Shown piece after piece: positions 28,908-38,295 of a DNA stretch of 64,000 bases (positions are counted from its first letter, which is position 1; each line of letters begins with the position of its first letter). This DNA comes from Antarcticibacterium flavum. Its GTDB lineage: Bacteria > Bacteroidota > Bacteroidia > Flavobacteriales > Flavobacteriaceae. A program made the position numbers and the translations under genes. The notes under the pieces were generated by a model that was given only the letters and a program-made list of their open reading frames with translations, was not told the origin of the DNA and made no database searches. The DNA lies in NCBI RefSeq assembly GCF_006159205.1, contig NZ_CP040812.1, forward strand, positions 1,178,001 to 1,242,000, given 5' to 3'.

Positions 28908-29131
28908 CACTACTGTCCCGTAAAAGAGTCTGGACTGCTTCGCTGCCGGAATTTAGAATCTGGAATAAAATATAGATTTTTGGAAAAGGTCCGTTTACCA
29001 ACTTCTAAAAAGCCTGAATTTTCCTGAACTATTTCAGGTTCAAAACCTCCCCTGGTTGAGGTGTATATGTCCTTTGACTGGGTATAATAAGGCTTAAGGA
29101 AAAAAATGAATATTTTAAGCGGACACCAATG
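28908..29131 (-). mobile_element. MITE copy 3 (inverted, diverged)
   Basis: Aligns over its whole 224 bp with the reverse complement of the copies at 18360 and 50384, including the internal GTCCTTTGACT and TAAACTATTT blocks. It is flanked by a perfect 9-bp target duplication GTTTTTATA (28899-28907 and 29132-29140). Its ends are more decayed than in the other copies. The rest of the 28840-29309 gap shows nothing else. Confidence 0.85.
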
Positions 29132-29309
29132 GTTTTTATATATAGAAATGGAAAATCCTTTCGTGCTAGAGATTAGTTTACGATTTCGGTGATTTGTTAA
29201 CGAGGGTTAAGCGGAAGGACTGTGTACTTAAATAGAATGCCGGACCCAATTCTCCCCAAAGGCCCTACCCAGATGGTCGAATCAGGAACCGGCACTTTAC
29301 TTTAGTGTT

Positions 29310-29975
29310 CTAAATAAGCTTAAGATCCTTAACTATGCTTATTAAATGAGGTGTAGTCCTGGCATTAAAATTTTCCCGCAGTTCTTTGAGCCTTTTTTCA
29401 ATGGCGCTCTTACTGTTAGGTGATATGTTTTGTTCTAAAAATTTTTCCCGTATCTCATCCTGGGTAAGTCCCTGGGATACACATTTTAACATGGTCACCT
29501 CAAAAGGATCCAAAGTAATAAGGTTTTCTTGTTTCAGGCTTCTTTCAATCCTTGGGGAATTATAACTTTTGCCTCTTTTTATTTGGAGGATAGCTTCTTT
29601 GAGTTCACTCAATCCCCTCCGGTCTTTGCAAACATAGGCGTTTATATAACCGGTCTCCCACAGGGACTTTACGGTATGAGGATGGTCTTCTATTGAATTC
29701 ACAATGACCTTTATATTGGGATCCTCGAGTTTGATCTTTTCTATTAATTCCTTGCCTGAAGTGATCTTCTCTACCCTGTGATCACTTTTAAAAGATAGAT
29801 CGCAAATAAGCAAATCAAAAGGTTCATTGTCCAGAATAGCCTTTTTGGCCAGGAGAAAAGCCTGGTCACAATACTGGGCATGTGCCACGAGGGGAATTTT
29901 GAATTCATCAAGCACACTTCCTACAGCGTGGTTCACACTATCCATATCTTCAGCTACAAGGACTTTTTTAAACAT
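29310..29975 (-). CDS. Response regulator with LuxR-like output domain
   Basis: A 221-residue two-component regulator. The receiver domain (1-125) has acidic residues in VLVAEDMD and the phosphorylation Asp in LLICDLSF (near residue 60). The C-terminal part (150-221) is a helix-turn-helix of the LuxR/NarL kind, TLDPFEVTMLKCVSQGLTQD, but divergent. No kinase gene adjoins it. The IS4 element is inserted about 165 bases upstream of its start, between it and whatever lay before, so its promoter or a former partner may have been displaced. Confidence 0.8.
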   Translation of the reverse strand: MFKKVLVAEDMDSVNHAVGSVLDEFKIPLVAHAQYCDQAFLLAKKAILDNEPFDLLICDLSFKSDHRVEKITSGKELIEKIKLEDPNIKVIVNSIEDHPHTVKSLWETGYINAYVCKDRRGLSELKEAILQIKRGKSYNSPRIERSLKQENLITLDPFEVTMLKCVSQGLTQDEIREKFLEQNISPNSKSAIEKRLKELRENFNARTTPHLISIVKDLKLI

Positions 29976-30222
29976 AATTACACCCTTAAAAGGATTTTAA
30001 TCCAGAATTTTTATTATTCCTTTTCCTTGATTCCAAAGGTAATTGTTCCTGTTTGAGATTAATTACGGTTTTCCACATTCTACCTCATTTTTGTGGAGTT
30101 TTGAGCCAAACCTGGATCTTTTTTTCATTAATTATTAATCACTGGCGTCCGGTAAAAATAGTATTTCTTGTTTTAATCTTAATAAACCTTGATTCTACAT
30201 CACTTCGATTTTGATTTCCGGC

Positions 30223-31446
30223 TTATGGGGGCCCTAGATCAAAAAGATTGGGTGCAAGCTGTATATTTTTTGGATAAATGTTAGGATCTGCTGATTTTAA
30301 AAGTAAGTCTGTAACTCTCACATAATTCATTAAATGAAGCCTGAATAGCCCACAGATAACCGAATATGATAATCTACAACGTCGCGACCCTTTTCGAGCT
30401 ATTTGGACGAGTAAATCCGCTATAAGTGCACACCAGATTTGAATTCGTATTGCATTCTTATTATCGCCAATAAAGCTGGTGATCTTAAGGTTTTGCTTGA
30501 GCCTTTTAAATAAAAGCTCAATTTGCCATCGCTGCTTGTATATTTCTGCAATTGTGCAAGCAGGCAGCTGCATATCATTGGTAATAAATTCAATTTCCCG
30601 TTGATCTTTGTGATCATAAAACTTTATAATGCGGCATTTTACTTTTTGTTTTTGCTGGCTATGCCCTAATTCTGCTCTACAGTCTTCCAATATGCCATAT
30701 TGCTCATCCTCCTTAGTTAAGAGGTTATAATTCCCCCAAGTTACTTTGCATCTTTTGTGCAGTCGGCTTACAAAACTGACATCGTTTTTACTCCAATGAA
30801 TAAATAAACCAAAATTTAAGTATGCCTTATCAAAAACTACAATGGTCTGTGCAGGAAGTTTTTTAAATCGGGGCATAAAATTTTTATCATTTTCCGCTGC
30901 TTTAGTAATCATTATTAAAGAAGGAACTTGTTCTTTTAGCCACATTCCAGTATGTATTTTAACTCCTCCCTTACGCCTCCCATTTGCCATAGCATTACCA
31001 CAGGCCTTCATTATATTCTTGAAAAGGGTAACAGTTGTAGAATCAACCAAAAATAGCCTAGAGAGCCATTTTTCATTTTTAGGTATACTGCTGTCCGAGA
31101 AAAAACGATAGTGCTGCTTATATATGCTTATAAAGGTTTTTTCAAACAACTCAGAACACCGGCGCATATTAGCATCACTCACGGTGCTTCTGCATGGCAT
31201 AGAACTCATTCCCAAATGTTTTAAACTTTGATTATGTGCTGCTAAACCAGAGCATAACTCACGTAATCCGCCAACATTCTCAATAACCGCAAACAACATA
31301 CAGACCAGGTGATCCCAGGATGTAAAACGTTTGGTATAGCGATCTGTACGTAATTGGCCAACAATACGATTAAAATTGTTCCGGGGAATAAAAGATAACA
31401 GCTGTCCGAGAACCGGCATTCCAGAATTTCTTGTAATTTTGTCCAT
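30223..31446 (-). CDS. IS4 family transposase with DUF4372 N-terminus
   Basis: A 407-residue DDE transposase. Residues 1-75 are the DUF4372-type N-terminal region (GQLLSFIPRNNFNRIVGQL). The catalytic residues are in LFLVDSTTVTLF (first Asp), IVVFDKAYLNFG (second Asp) and IYKQRWQIELLFKRLKQ, which has the exact Y-2-R-3-E-6-K spacing of the IS4 family. Full-length and uninterrupted, so probably active. Its ends resemble those of the three MITEs, which it or a close relative might mobilise. Confidence 0.95.
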   Translation of the reverse strand: MDKITRNSGMPVLGQLLSFIPRNNFNRIVGQLRTDRYTKRFTSWDHLVCMLFAVIENVGGLRELCSGLAAHNQSLKHLGMSSMPCRSTVSDANMRRCSELFEKTFISIYKQHYRFFSDSSIPKNEKWLSRLFLVDSTTVTLFKNIMKACGNAMANGRRKGGVKIHTGMWLKEQVPSLIMITKAAENDKNFMPRFKKLPAQTIVVFDKAYLNFGLFIHWSKNDVSFVSRLHKRCKVTWGNYNLLTKEDEQYGILEDCRAELGHSQQKQKVKCRIIKFYDHKDQREIEFITNDMQLPACTIAEIYKQRWQIELLFKRLKQNLKITSFIGDNKNAIRIQIWCALIADLLVQIARKGSRRCRLSYSVICGLFRLHLMNYVRVTDLLLKSADPNIYPKNIQLAPNLFDLGPP

Positions 31447-31471
31447 AATGTCCGCTTTAAGTGGAACCTTT

Positions 31472-31507
31472 AAAGGGAGTCTGTGGTCGAAAACGAGGAC
31501 TCCCTTT
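31472..31507. promoter_or_regulatory. Hairpin upstream of the transposase
   Basis: 10-bp perfect stem AAAGGGAGTC / GACTCCCTTT just inside the right IS end, before the transposase start. In RNA entering from outside it would fold in the leader. In IS10 and IS50 such fold-back limits transposase translation from read-through transcripts; the same use here is inferred. On the plus strand it looks like a terminator (T run). Confidence 0.5.
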
Positions 31508-31711
31508 TTTCATGGTATTAAGGTAGGATTTAATTTGGTTTACCGGACGCCAGTGAATTATTAATTTATAATCAAAAGTTTAATAAGCTGTATTGGGGTT
31601 TATATTTTTTTCTCATTTTTATTTGAATCCAATGACCCATTCTTCAATTCTTAGATACTGCGGTGAACATCTCCTGTCCAAAGCAGCATCACCTACCCGG
31701 TAGAAAGTAGG

Positions 31712-32629
31712 TTAATTTAGTTCTTCGAAATTCTCCCGAATTATTTGTTCCTTATTCTTACTCAAATAATTTACAAATGAAAGGGCTACCGGGGAGAGAT
31801 TTTTTCCTTTGAGCCAAACCAGTTTCCAACGTGACTGTATGGGAAAACCATCCACAGGAATAATTTTAAGGATACCGGTTTTTAATTCATTCCTAATCCC
31901 TATGATGGGCATAATGGAATAGCCAAGATTGGCGATTATCGCCTGTTTAACAGCCTCATTGGAAGTTAATTCCATTTTCTTTGTCACCGGGATCTTCTTT
32001 TGTTTAATATATTTTTCCATTATATGACGGGTCCCGGAACCGGTTTCCCTGAATATTAAGGGGATATTCTGCAGTATCTTTTTTCCAAAATTAGAAAGGT
32101 CCTGCTCCTCCCTTGAACTACCAACCAGATAAAGTTTGTTCTCCATTAATTCGATTTCATCTACCTGCAGGTTTTCTGGCATGACAGATACCAAAGCAAA
32201 ATCCACTTCATTTTTTTCAAGGCTTTCCCTCACCCTGGACCTGTTTGTAACATCGAGGACAAGCTCTATTCCCTGGTGCTGCTTGATGAAATTTGTAAGA
32301 AAAGTGGGTATCACATATTTACCTGTGGAGACCGAGGTGATCCTTAAAGTTCCAATAAGCTCTCCTTTATATGCCGCTGCTTTTGAGTTTATAGCATTTA
32401 CTTCTTGTAGGATCCTACCCGCTGCTTCGGCAATTTCCTGCCCAAATTCTGTAATGAAGATCTTTCTGCCAATATTCTCTATGAGTGGTATCTCGAACTG
32501 CTCCTGGAGGTTGCGTACCTGTATAGAGATTGCCGGCTGTGAGAGATGAAGCTCTTCTGCAGCCTTTGTAATACTTCCCAGCCTGCTCACCGTGTGAAAA
32601 ACCTGAAGTTGATGTAAGGTATAATTCAT
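31712..32629 (-). CDS. LysR family transcriptional regulator
   Basis: A 305-residue LysR-type regulator. The winged helix-turn-helix is in the first 60 residues (FHTVSRLGSITKAAEELHLS, QPAISIQVRNLQEQF). Residues 90-300 form the periplasmic-binding-like effector domain. It is divergent from the small membrane protein gene, 85 bases apart, and LysR regulators often control such a divergent neighbour. Effector unknown; the domain resembles the CysB/CbbR side of the family. Confidence 0.93.
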   Translation of the reverse strand: MNYTLHQLQVFHTVSRLGSITKAAEELHLSQPAISIQVRNLQEQFEIPLIENIGRKIFITEFGQEIAEAAGRILQEVNAINSKAAAYKGELIGTLRITSVSTGKYVIPTFLTNFIKQHQGIELVLDVTNRSRVRESLEKNEVDFALVSVMPENLQVDEIELMENKLYLVGSSREEQDLSNFGKKILQNIPLIFRETGSGTRHIMEKYIKQKKIPVTKKMELTSNEAVKQAIIANLGYSIMPIIGIRNELKTGILKIIPVDGFPIQSRWKLVWLKGKNLSPVALSFVNYLSKNKEQIIRENFEELN

Positions 32630-32687
32630 AAGTACAATTTATGCAAGGCATTAAATATATAAAACAATTTAAACAATTAAACTACTG

Positions 32688-32695
32688 TAATTTTG
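32688..32695 (+). promoter_or_regulatory. -7 element in the divergent LysR intergenic region
   Basis: TAATTTTG fits TAnnTTTG and lies inside a small dyad ACTAC...GTAGT (32681-32699), a possible LysR site. Confidence 0.45.
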
Positions 32696-32714
32696 TAGTA
32701 TATTTTTTACAACC

Positions 32715-33074
32715 ATGATGAACACGATAGAAAAACCTACAAATGACCCAGATAAGCTGCTAAAGCTTATCAAAGAAGGGGATGCAGAGTTGTTACTGGC
32801 AGAAGGTGACCTGGGAAAGGGTTTTAATAAGTTGATCAATCTTGACCTTATTTCTATAGAAGACGGCAAAGTGAAAATAACTTTGCTGGGAGAGGAGGCG
32901 CTGGAAACAGGAATAGAACCCGTTATTGCCAAAAAAGATAAGTTCCAGGAGGTTCAAACGACGAATACAAATGTACATGTTGTCAAACCGAATTTTAATA
33001 AAAAAATATGGCTACTGGGACTACTGCTGTTTTTGTTTTTGTTGGTCCTCCTGGCTTCGCAGATGATCTCCTGA
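32715..33074 (+). CDS. Tail-anchored small protein, possible winged-helix N-terminus
   Basis: A 119-residue protein, not recognised. Residues 8-70 (DPDKLLKLIKEGDAELLLAE ... LINLDLISIEDGKVKITLLG) look like a small winged-helix domain. Residues 95-117 are one hydrophobic segment (WLLGLLLFLFLLVLLASQ) at the C-terminus, so it would be tail-anchored with the first part in the cytoplasm. It is divergent from the LysR gene and followed by a strong terminator, hence a single-gene unit that LysR may control. Confidence 0.65.
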   Translation: MMNTIEKPTNDPDKLLKLIKEGDAELLLAEGDLGKGFNKLINLDLISIEDGKVKITLLGEEALETGIEPVIAKKDKFQEVQTTNTNVHVVKPNFNKKIWLLGLLLFLFLLVLLASQMIS

Positions 33075-33097
33075 AACTTTAAAAAGCAAATTCATAT

Positions 33098-33128
33098 AAT
33101 TCCCGTTTAGCCGGGAATTTTTTTTTTT
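33098..33128 (+). terminator. Rho-independent terminator
   Basis: 8-bp stem AATTCCCG / CGGGAATT with a long T run, ending the 32715 gene. Confidence 0.9.
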
Positions 33129-33245
33129 GACGCAGCCTGAAACTGGTAACTTTCTATTATAATCTTTAAAAATCACAGGAAGTATAGAGAAATCCTAAGA
33201 AAGTGAATATATTCTATGCTGAAGCATGGATGAGATAAGGCTTAA

Positions 33246-33374
33246 TTACCCGTGGCCTGTATAAGCGGCCCTATTGCACAGGCCTACTATGGAGAGATCC
33301 CTGAAAAATTGAGAGCAGCTGCCATGAAAATGTTACCTGAAGGTATGCGTGCGGTTATTGATGATTTTTATTAG
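33246..33374 (+). pseudogene. ADP-ribosylglycohydrolase C-terminal remnant
   Basis: The frame from 33249 reads PVACISGPIAQAYYG followed by EIPEKLRAAAMKMLPEGMRA and VIDDFY before TAG at 33372. This is the C-terminal end typical of ADP-ribosylglycohydrolases, where a D-T-D metal site precedes an ACIxGxIAxAYYG helix. An in-frame stop (33243) and no start or metal site lie upstream, so only about 41 codons survive. The remaining 33129-33444 sequence shows no other feature. Confidence 0.7.
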
Positions 33375-33444
33375 CATATTATGAAAATAATTAATTAAAG
33401 CTGTATTAAGAATAAAAATCTCCCTGCGGGCAGGTAGAAACTAA

Positions 33445-33473
33445 AAGATCCGCAGCTTTTCGGTGCGGATCTT
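33445..33473 (-). terminator. Terminator after the 33513-34046 gene
   Basis: 10-bp perfect stem AAGATCCGCA / TGCGGATCTT, followed by TTTTAG on the minus strand. Confidence 0.75.
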
Positions 33474-33512
33474 CAGTTAGGGATCGTCTTCATTTATTTC
33501 ATTTTAAAGGAT

Positions 33513-34046
33513 TTAATTACTTACTACACGGCCGTCCCTTGTTTCCCCGGGGATGAATTTCACTCGTTTAACTTCTTTCCCGTTCACAAGTTTCACCTTG
33601 TATTTTTGATTTTCGAGATTATTCTTGGTGCCGGAAGCAATATATAAATTACCTGCCATACTCCACCCTATATTGTCGTTGTAGATTTCACTCCACACAG
33701 CTCTTGGAAGTGTGATATCTCTAAACTTTTGAAAGGTATCCTTTAATTCTCCGTTGGCGTCATAAGTGGCTAATAGAAATCCCTTGTTACTTATAAATTT
33801 AACTTCAATTTCTTCATATTCATCTAGATCCAGAGACGCCAGACTAAAATTCTCTTCAATGAATTTTATAGGATCTTTAGAAAAGTAGTTTGCATAGTTT
33901 TCCTTTACTTCTATAGTGACATTCCCAAGGTTTGAGGAGGTTTTTACTTTTTGAAAGGTTACTGTTGCAGGATCCAGTGGGATCACCTGGCTGTGAAGGT
34001 TGCCCATAAGACACACCAGGAAGAACGATAAAAATACTGTTTTCAT
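33513..34046 (-). CDS. Secreted protein of unknown function
   Basis: A 177-residue protein with a signal peptide (MKTVFLSFFLVCLMGNLHSQ). The mature part is a mixed charged domain with no motif I recognise (KFIEENFSLASLDLDEYEEI, GFLLATYDANGELKDTFQK). That second segment resembles the short GFLLATYDxxG stretches of small exported flavobacterial proteins with BLIP/PepSY-like folds, but the match is too weak to name. It stands alone, with its own terminator. Confidence 0.7.
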   Translation of the reverse strand: MKTVFLSFFLVCLMGNLHSQVIPLDPATVTFQKVKTSSNLGNVTIEVKENYANYFSKDPIKFIEENFSLASLDLDEYEEIEVKFISNKGFLLATYDANGELKDTFQKFRDITLPRAVWSEIYNDNIGWSMAGNLYIASGTKNNLENQKYKVKLVNGKEVKRVKFIPGETRDGRVVSN

Positions 34047-34243
34047 AATAAAGGTATTAAAGGTTAATAATAATTAAATGTAACCCGGAATACCTCGTTC
34101 TGCAATCGCCTTTTAAGATGGTTTTTTATACTCGAAATGGGTTTAAAGTCACGCAACTAATCGGTATAGGTGATGAATTAAAACCGTGGAAGTTTAAAGC
34201 AAATTTTTGTTTACAGCTTTAAGATAAAAAGCCGCCATATACC

Positions 34244-34882
34244 TTAGAATTTTATGCGACCTGAAAGGATCTTTGCGATGGCTTCCTTCCCGCAGTTCAC
34301 ATGCAATTTATTATAGATATTGCGCAGGTGAGACCTTGTGGTATCATAAGCAATATTAAGTTCTGCTGCGATCATTTTAATACTATAACCCTTTACCAGC
34401 AATTTCAACACCTCCCTTTCCCTCTCGGTTAATCCGAATTTATCACCGGACTCTCTGGGGTCTCCCTGGAAAAAGTGCAATACTTTTCTTGCAATTGCGG
34501 GAGACAGGGGTACTCCACCTTTACGTACCTCCTCAATTGAATCAAAAAGATGCATAGGAGAAGTAGATTTTAATATATAACCATCTGCACCCGCGCAAAG
34601 GCTTTTAAATAATTTATCATCATCTTCAAATTGGGTGTACATAATAATAGAAATGCCGGGGTCTACCCCTTTAATAACAGGAAGGGCAGAGATCCCATCC
34701 ATACCGGGCATATCTATATCAAGAAGTACCACCTCCGGCCTGTCTTTTTCGATCAATTTCTTTGCATCCAATACATTTTCATACATTCCGGTGATCTCAT
34801 AATCATTATTATACTGGAAGAGAGACTTAAGTAAGTTTCTAAGCTTCTCATTATCTTCAAATATTACAAGTTTAACAGCCAT
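34244..34882 (-). CDS. NarL/FixJ-type response regulator
   Basis: A 212-residue DNA-binding response regulator. The receiver has VIFEDNEKLR (acidic pair), the phosphorylation site VVLLDIDMPGMDG near residue 54, and the conserved Lys in GYILKSTSP near 103. The C-terminal LuxR helix-turn-helix is LTEREREVLKLLVKGYSIKM with SHLRNIYNKLHV. It follows the histidine kinase gene after about 20 bases, on the same strand, so the two form a pair. Confidence 0.95.
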   Translation of the reverse strand: MAVKLVIFEDNEKLRNLLKSLFQYNNDYEITGMYENVLDAKKLIEKDRPEVVLLDIDMPGMDGISALPVIKGVDPGISIIMYTQFEDDDKLFKSLCAGADGYILKSTSPMHLFDSIEEVRKGGVPLSPAIARKVLHFFQGDPRESGDKFGLTEREREVLKLLVKGYSIKMIAAELNIAYDTTRSHLRNIYNKLHVNCGKEAIAKILSGRIKF

Positions 34883-34903
34883 ACTTAAAAGTTTAAGTTT
34901 TAC

Positions 34904-37900
34904 CTATGAAGAGATAGAAAAGGACCGGCGATCAAAAGGAACGTGCAGGAGGACATGAGTTCCTTTATTATGTTGAGACTCGAGTGAGATCCTGCCTTTC
35001 CATTTATTCACCCGCTCCCGGATATTTTTAAGCCCATTCCTGGAACTTTCCTGCGTGGTATCAAACCCACACCCATCATCCTTAAATTCCATTACAAAAT
35101 GATCATTTTCTATAGCAATCCTGATATATATCCTGGTTGCCCTTGCGTGTTTTTTTATATTATTCAGCAATTCTTTAAATACCAGGAAGAGTTCCCGCCG
35201 CTTCTGCATAGACATCCTTTTTTTCCTGAATTTACCTTTTACCTCAATTTGAAAATCATACTGGCCATCTAGAGTCTCGCCTGCATATCTTCGCATTTTT
35301 GCCACGATCTCCTCAAGGCTTTCATCTTTCATTTTAATATTCCATACAATCTCGTCCAATGCTCTGGCAGATGCTTCCACCTCTTCCTCTATTTTCTGCA
35401 AATACATGGCTTCCGGCTTATCTACTCCCAGTTTTCTTCTGGATATTGCAGAAAGCACTTGTATATTGGTGAGCCTGGCGCCAAGGTCGTCATGAAGATC
35501 GGCAGAGATGTTGTTCTTAACACGCTGAACCCGGAGTAATTGATAAACCCTGTATTTATGCAACCCATAAATAAAAGCCATTAATAAAACTCCAACAAGG
35601 AGTAAAAACCACCATTGTTTCCAAAACGGTACAGCTATGGAAATAATTAAAGAGGTAAGAGGTGCCCTGGATCCCGCTTTATTTGCGACCCTAACCCTAA
35701 AGATATAGTCGGCAGAGGGCAGGTTGGTATATGCTGTATAATTACGATCCATAGCATCTACCCAATCCTCGTCGTATCCTTCCAGCATATATTGATAGAG
35801 GGTATTATCGGCTGATAGGTAATCGAGTACCGTATAATTAAAGGAGAGGGAGTTTTGATTGTATGGTAAGCTAAGCCTGGTCAAATAGGTGATGACGGTA
35901 TCAGTACTTACCGGTTTGTTACCAACCATCGCCCCGGTTAGGACCACGGGAAGTTCATTGCGGTCACTGGAGATCTTTGACGGATTGAAATAGGTGAGCC
36001 CGCTTATGCCTCCAAAATAGAGATTCCCGTTTTGGTCCCGGTGGTATGCGCCTGTATTGAATTCATTGCTTTGCAAACCATCGGTTACCGTGAAGTGCTG
36101 GAGCTGTCTTATTTCGGGACCCAGACTGGTTGTATAATAATCTAATTTAAACAAGCCTCTGTTACTACTTACCCAAACCCTCCCTTTTTGTCCGGGTAAA
36201 ATACCGTAGATCATATTATTATGTAAAAAATTGGAATCATCCAGCAGCTGTGTCCTCCCTGTCTCCAAATGGATCAATAGGATTCCCCGTCCCGCGGTTC
36301 CTGCCCATAACCACCCATCTTCATAAAAAAAACTCTTAATACCTGTTTCCCCGCGAAGGGTTTCCTCTATTAACGGATGGTTTACCCGGTTAAATTTCTC
36401 CCCTAGAATGTCCAATAGATAAATACCTTCTTCTTCATATCCAAGAACAAGGGTCTTTTCATCGAGCTGCATCAAAGCCTGCAGGTTTGCGGCCTTTAGC
36501 TTCCTGTTCCCTTGTGACGGAAGCAAATATTGCTTTTGCATCCCCAGCTCCTTATCTATAAGCAACAGGCCTCCACTCCTGGTAGCTACCCACATTTGAC
36601 CCCTCCCGGCGGGAATAAGGACCCATTGGGTATTGCACTCTATCCTTGCTCCAGCTTCCACAGCATCTGTAGTAAACCATTTTTTGATATTCCCGGTTAA
36701 GGAATCCAGGATAATCAAGCCATTTCCCTGTGTCCCTATCCAAAGGTCGCCTTCACCATCAACCTGTAAAGATACCACCCTGTCATAATTGCTTATCCCG
36801 GGTTTATAGGGAGAAAGGTGCAGTGTAGCAAAATCCTGAAGTTTAGGATCAAAGGAGGTCAAACCCTGTCCAGATGTTCCCAGCCAAATACGTCCTGTGG
36901 CTGTGGTTGTTATCGCCCGTATTTGCTCAATACTTATATTCTCTTTTACTTCCCTGGCAGTAATGGTCCTGAGGGTATTAAACTGCTCATCAAAATAGCT
37001 TACCCCTCCCCCGTCTGTTCCTATCCAGATACCGCCCCTGCTATCTTCTTTAACAGATAAGACATCCTGAAAGTTTATGGATTTTGGATCCTGCCTATTG
37101 GGCATAAGATTCTTAATGACACGGGCAGCTGTATTAATAACAAAAAGACCTTTCCCATAGGTTCCTACCCATATCCTGTTCCTGCCATCTGCATATATAG
37201 TTTCTACCACAAGATCCTCAGGAAGTTCCCCGGCCTCATAGCCGGTAAATTTCTGAAAGTTTTGATCTTCGGGACCTCTTCGATAGATCCCATTGCCGAG
37301 ACTGCCCAACCAGAGAGTTTTGTCTGCTGTTTCAGTTATAACATTTGAATTGATCCCCTTAAGAAAGTGATTGGCCTGGTCACCCTTAAAACCGGTTAAG
37401 CCATTAGGGGTTAATATCCAAATATTCTTGTTGCTATCCTCGTAGATAGCCCGAATCCTGCTATGTAGTAGCTTTTTTCCTTTTGCTGCTTCAGGACTAT
37501 AATGTTCCAGACTATTATTTTTATTTATTAGAATAGCCCCATCCTGGAGAGTTCCAATCCACATTCGTCCTGATTTGTCATTATAAAGATATGTAGCGGC
37601 AGGAATGTTATGATGGACATAGCCGGGTAAACTTAGCGGAGTAAATTTATGGGTGTAAAGGTCCAGTTTGGCGACCTTTCCACCTCGTTTGATCATCCAT
37701 AACTTTCCGGGAGTGGCCAGAAGTTTTCCAAGTTGGGCATTATCCGGGGTGGTTATATCATCAAATGCCACCGGAAATACAAGAAAATTCTTTCCATCAT
37801 ATCTATTGAGCCCTTCCTGGGTGGCAAACCACATGAATCCTGAGGGATCCTCGGCAATATCTATTACAGAATTCTGGGAGAGACCTTCATTTATTGTAAT

Positions 37901-37990
37901 ATTTTTAAACACAAAATTTTCCTGCTGTGGAATAGATAAAAAACTATTGAACAGAAGATAAAATAATATAAGGCCCCTACGATTTCCCAT
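34904..37990 (-). CDS. Two-component propeller sensor histidine kinase
   Basis: A 1028-residue one-piece sensor. A signal peptide is followed by about 14 propeller repeats (two seven-bladed propellers; blades of the type IWVGTYGKGLFVI, IWIGTDGGGVSYF, LWIGTQGNGLIIL, residues ~25-690). Next come a Y_Y_Y domain (NSLSFNYTVLDYLSADNTLY, ~715-785), one membrane segment (WWFLLLVGVLLMAFIYGLH), a HisKA_3 domain with the phospho-His in NNISADLHDDLGARLTNIQ (~835) and an ATPase domain ending GLKNIRERVNKWKGRI. Such proteins often sense polysaccharide fragments in Bacteroidota, but no carbohydrate genes adjoin. The partner is the LuxR-type regulator downstream. Confidence 0.93.
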   Translation of the reverse strand: MGNRRGLILFYLLFNSFLSIPQQENFVFKNITINEGLSQNSVIDIAEDPSGFMWFATQEGLNRYDGKNFLVFPVAFDDITTPDNAQLGKLLATPGKLWMIKRGGKVAKLDLYTHKFTPLSLPGYVHHNIPAATYLYNDKSGRMWIGTLQDGAILINKNNSLEHYSPEAAKGKKLLHSRIRAIYEDSNKNIWILTPNGLTGFKGDQANHFLKGINSNVITETADKTLWLGSLGNGIYRRGPEDQNFQKFTGYEAGELPEDLVVETIYADGRNRIWVGTYGKGLFVINTAARVIKNLMPNRQDPKSINFQDVLSVKEDSRGGIWIGTDGGGVSYFDEQFNTLRTITAREVKENISIEQIRAITTTATGRIWLGTSGQGLTSFDPKLQDFATLHLSPYKPGISNYDRVVSLQVDGEGDLWIGTQGNGLIILDSLTGNIKKWFTTDAVEAGARIECNTQWVLIPAGRGQMWVATRSGGLLLIDKELGMQKQYLLPSQGNRKLKAANLQALMQLDEKTLVLGYEEEGIYLLDILGEKFNRVNHPLIEETLRGETGIKSFFYEDGWLWAGTAGRGILLIHLETGRTQLLDDSNFLHNNMIYGILPGQKGRVWVSSNRGLFKLDYYTTSLGPEIRQLQHFTVTDGLQSNEFNTGAYHRDQNGNLYFGGISGLTYFNPSKISSDRNELPVVLTGAMVGNKPVSTDTVITYLTRLSLPYNQNSLSFNYTVLDYLSADNTLYQYMLEGYDEDWVDAMDRNYTAYTNLPSADYIFRVRVANKAGSRAPLTSLIISIAVPFWKQWWFLLLVGVLLMAFIYGLHKYRVYQLLRVQRVKNNISADLHDDLGARLTNIQVLSAISRRKLGVDKPEAMYLQKIEEEVEASARALDEIVWNIKMKDESLEEIVAKMRRYAGETLDGQYDFQIEVKGKFRKKRMSMQKRRELFLVFKELLNNIKKHARATRIYIRIAIENDHFVMEFKDDGCGFDTTQESSRNGLKNIRERVNKWKGRISLESQHNKGTHVLLHVPFDRRSFSISS

Positions 37991-38295
37991 TCAAAATTCT
38001 CACCGGGAGGACCGTATTAAATTATACATTTAATTTGGAAAAAGTAAAAAAGAAGCAAAAATAAAAAAGTTAAATAATTAAATATCAGTCAATTATTTTC
38101 ACAACTTCTATAAATAGTTATATTTTATTAAGAAAGCACCAGCATTTTATTCCACGTGTAAGCTCAAAAATTTGTGAAGGAAAGATGTTTCAAGATTAAT
38201 CACCACTTTATTAAAAGTTAACTGCCGTTATAAGTTTCAGGCAGGTAGGGGTGGTGTGAAGATTTTTTTTAAGATAGGAAACCTAAGGCACCTTA
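37991..38295. other. Intergenic region without recognised features
   Basis: About 305 AT-rich bases between the kinase start and the nuclease stop. I see no ORF, RNA or clear repeat; the kinase promoter must lie here. Confidence 0.5.

Larger units (their letters stand above)
30140..31555 (-). mobile_element. Complete IS4-family insertion sequence (1416 bp)
   Basis: Bounded by 17-bp perfect inverted repeats CACTGGCGTCCGGTAAA and flanked by a perfect 10-bp target duplication AATTATTAAT (30130-30139 and 31556-31565). It contains one intact transposase gene. The perfect ends, open frame and intact duplication point to a recent insertion. Confidence 0.95.
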
